A stretch of DNA of 6,515 nt, from positions 1 through 6,515 of the forward strand of contig WLHG01000061.1 in the NCBI GenBank assembly GCA_009702845.1. The letters run 5' to 3'. Position numbers and translations under genes: made by a program. Positions 1 to 5,646 of the stretch are shown piece after piece. The stretch comes from Actinomycetota bacterium (GTDB lineage: Bacteria > Actinomycetota > Actinomycetes > Nanopelagicales > Nanopelagicaceae). The notes beneath the pieces are model-generated. The model saw only the letters and a list, made by a program, of their open reading frames with translations, did no database searches and had not been told where the DNA came from. Each line of letters opens with the position of its first letter. Positions within the stretch are counted from its first letter, which is position 1.

Positions 1-70
1 GATTGGGCCACGTAAGGGCGATAACGCTCCAATGGCTGTAATCGAAGTTTTAACTGAGAAAGATAACTAA
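1..70 (+). CDS. rplQ: 50S ribosomal protein L17, C-terminal end (partial)
   Basis: Only the last 22 codons are present, read from base 2 to a TAA at 68-70. They encode a tail beginning IGPRKGDNAPMAVIEV. The GPRxGDxAPMAVIE pattern is the typical end of bacterial L17, a large-subunit protein near the exit-tunnel side of the ribosome. In actinobacteria rplQ is normally the last gene of the rpsM-rpsK-rpsD-rpoA-rplQ cluster and is followed by truA, as it is here. The terminator beginning 37 bases after the stop codon fits the end of that operon. The 5' part lies outside the window. Confidence 0.9.
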   Translation, partial: IGPRKGDNAPMAVIEVLTEKDN

Positions 71-97
71 GCCTTAACACCTTAGAAAACTATTCTT

Positions 98-889
98 ATG
101 TCGGAGCCCACTCTCTACCCAGAGAGTGGGTTTCTTCGTTTACGGATTGATTTAGCCTATGACGGAACGAATTATTCTGGTTGGGCTAAACAGCCCGACC
201 AACGAACAATTCAAGAAGAGATTGAAAAAGCGATTTCGACAATAACCCAAACTCAGGTTGAAACCATCGTTGCCGGCCGAACCGATGCTGGGGTACATGC
301 AACTGGACAGGTGATTCACTTCGATGTGCCAGAGGCAATTGAGTTTGGGGATTTGGCCTTTAAATTAAACTGCATGCTTGATCAAGATATTCGAATTCTT
401 AAAGTTACAACGATGACTACTGGCTTTCATGCCAGATTTTCTGCAACCAGAAGAAACTACACGTACAAAATCTTAGATGCTAACAAAATTGTGACCCCAT
501 TGCGTCGCCTGGATGTTGCGCCTTGGTATCGCGAATTAGATATCGATGCACTTAATAAGGCAAGTGTGCTTCTCTTGGGAACCCATGACTTCGCCGCCTT
601 CTGTAGGTTTCGTGAAGGTGCCACCACGGTGCGAACCCTGATGCATTTTGGATGGGTTCGCGATGATGAGGGCTATTTAATCGCTGAAATTGCAGCCGAT
701 GCATTTTGCTATTCAATGGTGCGCAACTTAGTTGGCGCAGTTGTCTGCGTTGCTGAAGGCCGCAATAGCTATGAGTGGCTCACTGCGATGCTAGCTAACA
801 AGGAGCGCGTTCCTGACTCCTTAGTCTTTGTTGCCAAAGGGCTGACGCTTCGCAATGTGGAATATTCTTCAGAGGCGACGAGTAAGTAA
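98..889 (+). CDS. truA: tRNA pseudouridine(38-40) synthase TruA
   Basis: TruA isomerises uridines 38-40 in the anticodon arm of many tRNAs to pseudouridine, acting in the cytoplasm. The 263-aa product has the usual family length. The core starts near residue 14 (LRLRIDLAYDGTNYSGWA). The catalytic aspartate is D63 in AGRTDAGVHATG. HARFSATRRNYTYKI is at 111-125, GTHDFAAFCR at 161-170 and MVRNLVG at 207-213. The usual APAHGL near the C-terminus reads FVAKGL, a mild divergence. ATG 98 is the only ATG, GTG or TTG in frame before the core, but it has no clear Shine-Dalgarno sequence. The first dozen residues are poorly conserved and are encoded by the terminator hairpin. Expression may therefore depend on readthrough from rplQ or on a promoter I could not identify. 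The function is secure; the exact start is less so. Confidence 0.95.
   Translation: MSEPTLYPESGFLRLRIDLAYDGTNYSGWAKQPDQRTIQEEIEKAISTITQTQVETIVAGRTDAGVHATGQVIHFDVPEAIEFGDLAFKLNCMLDQDIRILKVTTMTTGFHARFSATRRNYTYKILDANKIVTPLRRLDVAPWYRELDIDALNKASVLLLGTHDFAAFCRFREGATTVRTLMHFGWVRDDEGYLIAEIAADAFCYSMVRNLVGAVVCVAEGRNSYEWLTAMLANKERVPDSLVFVAKGLTLRNVEYSSEATSK
107..141 (+). terminator. Intrinsic terminator of the rplQ operon, inside the 5' end of truA
   Basis: CCCACTCTCT (107-116) and AGAGAGTGGG (121-130) form a perfect 10-bp stem with a 4-base ACCC loop. A T-rich tail, TTTCTTCGTTT (131-141), follows. The stem can be lengthened by G-U and A-T pairs between 103-106 and 131-134. This is a classic Rho-independent terminator in the + direction. 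The reverse direction has no T-run, so it is probably unidirectional. It lies after the only usable truA start codon (98), so it is also read as codons 4-15 of truA. Confidence 0.85.
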
Positions 890-2491
890 ATGGGACATAT
901 CGATGTTAGCGGCGTGGATTACATGCTCTCTGATGGGCGAGCACTTTTAAGCGATGTTAGTTTCCGCGTTGGCGATGGAGCAAAGGTTGCACTCATTGGT
1001 GCAAATGGTTCAGGTAAAACAACTCTATTTCGGATGATTAGTGGAGATCTACAACCCGATTCTGGGCAGGTCTCTATTTCAGGCGGTCTGGGCGTTATGC
1101 GCCAGTTCATTGGTTCGGTCCGCGATAACACGACGGTTCATCAAATGCTTTTATCTGTGGCACCAAAGAGAATTCGTGATGCTGCAGAAAATGTTGAAAA
1201 AACTGAAATTGCAATGCATGAAAAAGATACTGAAAAAGCCCAGATGGCCTACGCACAAGCAATTATTGAGTGGGGCGATGTCGGCGGATATGAGTACGAA
1301 GTGATCTGGGATGTATGTTGCACGGCGGCGCTAGGAAAATCATTTGATGCAGTTGCCAAGCGTGAAGTTAATACGCTGTCCGGAGGAGAGCAAAAGAAAT
1401 TAGTTCTCACCGCGCTTCTTGAAGGCCCTGATGAGACCCTACTTCTTGATGAACCTGATAACTATCTGGACGTTCCATCAAAGCGCTGGTTAGAAGAGGT
1501 TATTACGTCGACAAAAAAGACCGTATTCTTTATCAGTCACGATCGCGAACTCCTTGAAAATACAGTAAATCGCATAGTAACTCTCGAGCAAGGCGCTACT
1601 GGAAATACAACATGGGTGCATGGTGGAAAGTTTTCAACGTGGCACGATGCACGCAAAGCTAGAAATGCCCGCTTTGCAGAAGTGCTCCTTCGATGGGAAC
1701 AAGAACATCAACGGTTAAAGGATTTAGTTCGCACTCTTCAGGTCCAAGCTGCGATTAGCCCCGATATGGCAAATAAATACCATGCGATGCAGACACGACT
1801 TCGAAAGTTTCAAGAAGTTGGACCACCGCAAGCGCCACCAATCGAACAAGACGTTCAAGTAGGGTTACGTGGAGGGCGCACGGGTTTGCGTGCATTAACC
1901 TTTGAAAACCTGACTCTTGAAGGATTAACTCAAGAGTTTAACTTCGAAGTTTTCTTTGGTGATCGCATCGCAGTTCTCGGCAAAAACGGCACCGGAAAAT
2001 CTCACTTCTTACGTTTAATTTCAGGGGATTCAACCGTCAAATACTCTGGTAATTATAAAATTGGTGCCCGAGTTGAGATCGGCTACTTCGCCCAAACTCA
2101 TTCACATCCAGAGTTTGAATCTCAAAGCTTGTTGGAAATTCTTTGGCAGATGTACTCACTGCAGTTAGGTCCGGCAAAGAGTGCTCTGCGCAAATATGAG
2201 ATAGATCAGCAGGCCGAGCAACGCTTTGCATCCCTTTCCGGAGGACAGCAGGCGCGCTTCCAAGTTTTACTACTCGAACTCTCTGGCTCAACGTTACTGC
2301 TACTCGATGAGCCGACCGACAACTTAGATCTTGCCAGTGCTGAAAGCCTAGAAACAGCCCTGGAACGTTATGAAGGAACGGTGATAACCGTGACCCATGA
2401 CCGCTGGTTCACTCGCGGCTTTACTCGCTTCTTAGTCTTTGGCAAAGATGGCCAGGTCTTTGAGAGCCCAGAACCAATTTTTGAGCACTAA
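890..2491 (+). CDS. ABC-F family ATPase (ribosome-associated, actinobacterial subtype)
   Basis: This 533-aa protein has two ABC ATPase domains and no membrane segments, the hallmark of ABC-F proteins, which bind the ribosomal E site and affect translation rather than transport. Domain 1 has Walker A GANGSGKT (37-44), signature LSGGEQ (163-168), Walker B LLLDEPD (184-190) and switch histidine H217. Domain 2 has GKNGTGKS (364-371), LSGGQQ (449-454), LLLLDEPT (469-476) and H503. Between them, about residues 245-330, is a charged, probably helical linker matching the P-site tRNA interaction region. Both catalytic glutamates (E188, E474) are present. Domain 1 reads DEPDNYLD instead of the usual DEPTNHLD. 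ATG 890 directly follows the truA TAA (887-889), which suggests translational coupling; only a weak AGAGG lies 14 bases upstream. The sequence shows the family but not the subtype role (translation factor or antibiotic protection); a housekeeping role is my inference. Confidence 0.9.
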   Translation: MGHIDVSGVDYMLSDGRALLSDVSFRVGDGAKVALIGANGSGKTTLFRMISGDLQPDSGQVSISGGLGVMRQFIGSVRDNTTVHQMLLSVAPKRIRDAAENVEKTEIAMHEKDTEKAQMAYAQAIIEWGDVGGYEYEVIWDVCCTAALGKSFDAVAKREVNTLSGGEQKKLVLTALLEGPDETLLLDEPDNYLDVPSKRWLEEVITSTKKTVFFISHDRELLENTVNRIVTLEQGATGNTTWVHGGKFSTWHDARKARNARFAEVLLRWEQEHQRLKDLVRTLQVQAAISPDMANKYHAMQTRLRKFQEVGPPQAPPIEQDVQVGLRGGRTGLRALTFENLTLEGLTQEFNFEVFFGDRIAVLGKNGTGKSHFLRLISGDSTVKYSGNYKIGARVEIGYFAQTHSHPEFESQSLLEILWQMYSLQLGPAKSALRKYEIDQQAEQRFASLSGGQQARFQVLLLELSGSTLLLLDEPTDNLDLASAESLETALERYEGTVITVTHDRWFTRGFTRFLVFGKDGQVFESPEPIFEH

Positions 2492-2513
2492 GTTACTTAT
2501 TGTGGAATAGCTC

Positions 2514-2542
2514 TTTACTTTCAACTGGGCGATGTGTATTTT
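2514..2542 (+). promoter_or_regulatory. Possible promoter for the cyclase-like gene (leaderless)
   Basis: TTTACT (2514-2519) and TATTTT (2537-2542) are separated by 17 bases. Each matches the sigma-70/SigA consensus hexamer at four of six positions. Transcription would begin about 7-10 bases after the -10, at or very near ATG 2552, giving a leaderless mRNA. Such mRNAs are common in actinobacteria and would explain the lack of a Shine-Dalgarno sequence here. AT-rich DNA produces such matches by chance, so this is tentative. Confidence 0.4.
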
Positions 2543-2551
2543 CAATTTACT

Positions 2552-3208
2552 ATGAAATATTTTGATATCAGCGGCCCCGTCAGACCAGGGATTTGGCATT
2601 ACGGTGCCCCATATTTTCCTTTTAAAATTGATTCTTTAGGTACACCAGATTGGATGGATTTTCCTGTTTATGCCGAATCAATCTCGATGCCAATGCAGAC
2701 TGGAACATATATTGAAACTGCTGGCCATGTTTATCCCAATCAAATAACAACGGCACAAATTCCTCTAGAGCGAACTATCCTTCTGCCAAGTTTTTGCCTT
2801 CAGATGCCATCAAGTGGAGGGAGCGAAATTACTAAGGCGATGATTCTCGATGCGCTCACAAGAATTGGCAGCCCATCCCTTGCTGGAAAGGGTCTAGTTA
2901 TTTCGACTGGATGGTTCAAGCACTGGTTTGATACAGATTATTTGTCGGATGGACCATTCTTTTCTGCAGATGTGATGGAGTTTATGGTGGAGTCGAAGGT
3001 GAGTCTGTTGGGCTCTGATATGCCATGTTGGGACAGCCCGACTCATCCAACAGGACATCTCTTGACCTACTTTAAGAGTGACGGGCTGATGCTGGCTCCT
3101 CTTTATGACACAGATCGCCTCAGCGAAGGCGCCGGGCAACTTATTGCCATCCCTCTGCCTATTGAAAACACCTCTGCATCACCCGTTCGGGCAGTCTGGG
3201 TTGCATGA
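2552..3208 (+). CDS. Cyclase / kynurenine-formamidase-like family protein with altered metal site
   Basis: The 218-aa product resembles the cyclase family, which includes KynB-type arylformamidases and isatin hydrolase; these are metal-dependent amidohydrolases. Family landmarks are TGWFKHW (119-125), LLGSDMPCWD (152-161), HPTGH (165-169), IPLPI (200-204) and SPVRAV near the end. The metal motif HxGTHxDxPxH reads QTGTYIETAGH (49-59), so the first two histidines are Q49 and Y53, the aspartate is E55, and only H59 is kept. H169 is kept, but the glutamate expected about 12 residues later appears to be alanine (A182). Substrate and activity therefore cannot be assigned. ATG 2552 is preferred to an in-frame GTG at 2534: neither has a Shine-Dalgarno sequence, and 2552 places the motif at nearly the same residue numbers as in KynB. 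The gene stands alone between two translation-related blocks, with no kynurenine-pathway neighbours. Confidence 0.72.
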   Translation: MKYFDISGPVRPGIWHYGAPYFPFKIDSLGTPDWMDFPVYAESISMPMQTGTYIETAGHVYPNQITTAQIPLERTILLPSFCLQMPSSGGSEITKAMILDALTRIGSPSLAGKGLVISTGWFKHWFDTDYLSDGPFFSADVMEFMVESKVSLLGSDMPCWDSPTHPTGHLLTYFKSDGLMLAPLYDTDRLSEGAGQLIAIPLPIENTSASPVRAVWVA

Positions 3209-3231
3209 TCTGAGGCTACAAATGGGCGGTT

Positions 3232-3260
3232 TTGACCCATCTCCCTCGTACAGGTACCCT
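3232..3260 (+). promoter_or_regulatory. Promoter of the rplM-rpsI-glmM-glmS operon
   Basis: TTGACC (3232-3237), five of six to the -35 consensus, is followed after exactly 17 bases by TACCCT (3255-3260), which fits the actinobacterial -10 pattern TAnnnT. Transcription would start near 3266-3269, leaving a leader of about 55 bases before rplM. The position in the only sizeable gap between genes, just ahead of a ribosomal-protein operon, supports it. Confidence 0.65.
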
Positions 3261-3269
3261 TACTCCTCT

Positions 3270-3286
3270 GCGCTCCTTAAGGGCGC
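3270..3286 (+). promoter_or_regulatory. Hairpin at the predicted 5' end of the rplM leader
   Basis: GCGCTC (3270-3275) pairs with GGGCGC (3281-3286), including one G-U pair, to give a 6-bp stem closing a 5-base loop (CTTAA). It begins within a few bases of the predicted transcription start. An A-rich, apparently unstructured stretch and the rplM ribosome binding site follow. No T-run follows, so it is not a terminator. It could stabilise the mRNA or take part in autoregulation by L13, as known for rplM in other bacteria; both are inference. Confidence 0.4.
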
Positions 3287-3323
3287 TTGAAGAAAAAACT
3301 CGAAATAGAAGGTAGGCAAGAGC

Positions 3324-3776
3324 GTGCGTACATATAGTCCAAAAGCAGGTGACGCGGTCCGTGAGTGGCATGTCATCGATGCGCAAGATGTGGTCTTAGG
3401 CCGCCTTGCAACACATGCCGCCGTTCTACTTCGCGGAAAGCATAAGACAACATTTGCTCCACACATGGACATGGGCGACTTCGTCGTAATCATTAACGCC
3501 GAAAAGATTTCTCTTTCCGGTAACAAAGCGCTTTCAAAGTTTGAGCACCGCCACTCTGGTTTCCCAGGTGGTCTACGTTCAACTGTTTACGGCGAAATGC
3601 TTGAGAAGTTCCCAACTCGCGCCGTTGAAAAGGCGATCAAAGGAATGATTCCTAAGAACCGCCTAGGTCGCGATATTGCATCAAAGCTAAAGGTTTATGC
3701 CGGTCCAAATCACCCGCACGCTGCACAAGCTCCAAAACCATATGTATTCGAACAAGTTTCACAAATAGTGAAGTAA
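3324..3776 (+). CDS. rplM: 50S ribosomal protein L13
   Basis: L13 is an early-assembly protein of the large ribosomal subunit that binds 23S rRNA. The 150-aa product covers the full family length. It contains [17 protein letters not shown] (13-29), [18 protein letters not shown] (35-52), the [10 protein letters not shown] motif (residues 75-84), [10 protein letters not shown] (107-116) and a C-terminal YAGPNHPH (125-132). The start is GTG 3324, supported by the purine-rich AGAAGGTAGG at 3307-3316, which ends 7 bases upstream. It is the first gene of a four-gene run with rpsI, glmM and glmS, and is probably transcribed from the promoter at 3232-3260. No unusual residues were noticed. Confidence 0.96.
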   Translation: MRTYSPKAGDAVREWHVIDAQDVVLGRLATHAAVLLRGKHKTTFAPHMDMGDFVVIINAEKISLSGNKALSKFEHRHSGFPGGLRSTVYGEMLEKFPTRAVEKAIKGMIPKNRLGRDIASKLKVYAGPNHPHAAQAPKPYVFEQVSQIVK

Positions 3777-3785
3777 GGGATGACA

Positions 3786-4274
3786 ATGTCAGAGAACACA
3801 ACTTTTAACGATCTCGATGAGAACGAAGTTCCTACTTCATACACATCATCAACTCCAGCGGCAGCGACTAACCGCCCAGCAATTAAGGCTCCAGGTGGCG
3901 GAACAGGTCGTCGCAAGGAAGCTGTTGCCCGTGTTCGCTTAACTCCAGGAACCGGAAAGTGGATCATTAACGGTAAGGCACTTGAGAATTACTTCCCTAA
4001 CAAAGTTCACCAGCAATCAGTCTCAGAGCCATTTCGCACCGTAGGCGCTGAAAACCAATACGACGTTTTTGCTCGTATCAATGGTGGCGGAGTATCTGGT
4101 CAAGCAGGCGCACTTCGTCTTGGTGTTGCCCGTTCACTTAATCAGATTGATGAAGAAGCAAACCGTCCAGCACTTAAGAAGGCTGGATTTCTATCGCGTG
4201 ATGCACGTGTTATCGAGCGCAAGAAGTACGGCCTAAAGAAGGCCCGTAAGCGTTCTCAATACAGCAAGCGATAA
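3786..4274 (+). CDS. rpsI: 30S ribosomal protein S9
   Basis: S9 is a small-subunit head protein whose C-terminal tail reaches towards the P-site tRNA. The conserved core begins at [14 protein letters not shown] (residues 38-51) and includes [18 protein letters not shown]. It ends in [12 protein letters not shown], the invariant basic tail with terminal Lys-Arg. About 35 residues precede the core, rich in Ser, Thr, Ala and acidic residues; such an extension is common in actinobacterial S9. Two in-frame ATGs occur, at 3780 and 3786. The AAGGG ribosome binding site (3775-3779) touches the first but lies 6 bases before the second, so 3786 (162 aa) is preferred. The gene follows rplM by 9 bases, the standard L13-S9 pairing. 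Confidence 0.95.
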   Translation: MSENTTFNDLDENEVPTSYTSSTPAAATNRPAIKAPGGGTGRRKEAVARVRLTPGTGKWIINGKALENYFPNKVHQQSVSEPFRTVGAENQYDVFARINGGGVSGQAGALRLGVARSLNQIDEEANRPALKKAGFLSRDARVIERKKYGLKKARKRSQYSKR

Positions 4275-4299
4275 TTTACATTTAAGCAAAGGAGTCCCA

Positions 4300-5640
4300 G
4301 TGGCACTCTTTGGTACCGATGGAATCCGTGGCTTAGCCAACGTCGAACTCACTGCAGAAATCGCACTTGATGTCTCCGTCGCGGCTGCACACATTTTGGT
4401 TGAAAGCTCCTCTAATAGAGATCATCGGCCAACGGCAATAGTTGGTCAAGACTCACGCGCATCAGGAGAATTCCTAGAAGCAGCTGTTGTAGCAGGTTTA
4501 ACCAGCGCTGGAATTAACGTCTATCGAGTTGGTGTTTTACCAACTCCTGCGATCGCACATTTAGTTGCCGAATCACATGCAGACCTTGGCGTCATGATTA
4601 GTGCATCCCATAATCCAATGCCAGATAATGGGATCAAGCTTTTTGCTCGCGGCGGCGGCAAGTTAGATGATGCAATCGAAGCACGTATCGAAGCACGCAT
4701 GGGCGAAGACTGGAAACGTCCAACGGGCCGTGGAGTTGGCCGAGCGATTATTGATGACACTGCCACAGAGCGCTACTTAACTCATTTGTTAGCTTCAGTT
4801 CGAACCCCACTTAAAGGTTTAAAAATCGTCGTTGACTGCGCCAATGGCGCATCATCCTTTGTTGCACCGCAGGCATACACCCGCGCCGGCGCTGAAGTAA
4901 TCGCAATTTTTAACAGTCCCGATGGCTGGAATATAAATGAAGAGTGCGGCTCCACGCATCTTCATCAGCTTCGTGCCGCGGTGATTAGAGAGGGTGCCGA
5001 TGTTGGAATTGCCCATGATGGCGATGCCGATAGGTGCTTGGCGATAGATGCCGCTGGAAATGAAATCGATGGCGACCATATTCTGGCCATATTGGCCCGC
5101 GGCTTTAAAGCTCAAGGTAAGTTAAAAGGAAACACCGTCGTTGGAACCGTGATGAGTAATTTAGGTTTCATGCATGCCATGAAGGAATCTGGAATTGAAG
5201 TTGTAACCACGCCGGTCGGCGATCGCTATGTGTTAGAAAATATGATTTCAAATGACTATTCACTGGGCGGCGAGCAGTCAGGTCACGTGATTATGCGAGA
5301 TCTTGCCAATACTGGAGATGGAATTTTAACTGCTCTGCAACTTCTACAAGAGGTCGTGCGCACCGGAAAGAGTTTGCAGGAGCTAGCCGCGGCAATGGTT
5401 CGTTTTCCGCAGGTTCTCATCAATGTCAAAGATGTTAAGAAAGAAAGACTTAACGAATCCGCCACAATCTCATCTGCAGTACAAGCAGCAAATGATCGAT
5501 TGGGAGATAGCGGACGAGTACTCCTCCGAGCCTCCGGTACCGAGGCGCTTATAAGAGTGATGGTTGAAGCGGCCAGTGATAACCTTGCTGAAGAAATCGC
5601 TAGAGAGCTAGCCGATATCGTTAAAGCAGAGCTGGGGTAA
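4300..5640 (+). CDS. glmM: Phosphoglucosamine mutase GlmM
   Basis: GlmM converts glucosamine-6-phosphate to glucosamine-1-phosphate on the way to UDP-GlcNAc, needed for peptidoglycan. The 446-aa length is normal. All four active-site elements of the alpha-D-phosphohexomutase fold are intact: the phosphoserine loop ISASHNP (S103 expected to be phosphorylated), the metal loop DGDADR (240-245), the sugar-recognition loop GGEQSGH (323-329), and the phosphate-binding loop RASGTE (410-415). The N-terminal FGTDGIRG (4-11) is the GlmM signature and separates it from phosphomannomutases. The start is GTG 4300, with AAAGGAG (4288-4294) 5 bases upstream. It follows rpsI by 25 bases with no terminator, so it is probably cotranscribed with the ribosomal genes. 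glmS, the preceding pathway step, is directly downstream. Confidence 0.96.
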   Translation: MALFGTDGIRGLANVELTAEIALDVSVAAAHILVESSSNRDHRPTAIVGQDSRASGEFLEAAVVAGLTSAGINVYRVGVLPTPAIAHLVAESHADLGVMISASHNPMPDNGIKLFARGGGKLDDAIEARIEARMGEDWKRPTGRGVGRAIIDDTATERYLTHLLASVRTPLKGLKIVVDCANGASSFVAPQAYTRAGAEVIAIFNSPDGWNINEECGSTHLHQLRAAVIREGADVGIAHDGDADRCLAIDAAGNEIDGDHILAILARGFKAQGKLKGNTVVGTVMSNLGFMHAMKESGIEVVTTPVGDRYVLENMISNDYSLGGEQSGHVIMRDLANTGDGILTALQLLQEVVRTGKSLQELAAAMVRFPQVLINVKDVKKERLNESATISSAVQAANDRLGDSGRVLLRASGTEALIRVMVEAASDNLAEEIARELADIVKAELG

Positions 5641-5646
5641 GAATTT

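Noticed and set aside
74..96. TTAACA and TATTCT upstream of truA as a promoter
   Set aside because: Spacing is only 11 bases and the predicted start would lie after ATG 98, so it cannot drive truA from that codon.
3222..3243. ATGGG...CCCAT inverted repeat as a terminator after the cyclase-like gene
   Set aside because: The stem is only 5 bp with a 9-base loop and no T-run, and it overlaps the proposed -35 element of the rplM promoter.
3105..3290. Small + strand open frame of 61 codons spanning the cyclase end and the gap before rplM
   Set aside because: It is out of frame with the cyclase-like gene, overlaps the rplM promoter and leader, and has no ribosome binding site or recognisable motif.
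3332..3337. TATAGT as the -10 element for rplM
   Set aside because: It lies inside the rplM coding sequence downstream of the GTG start, and a better-spaced promoter lies upstream.
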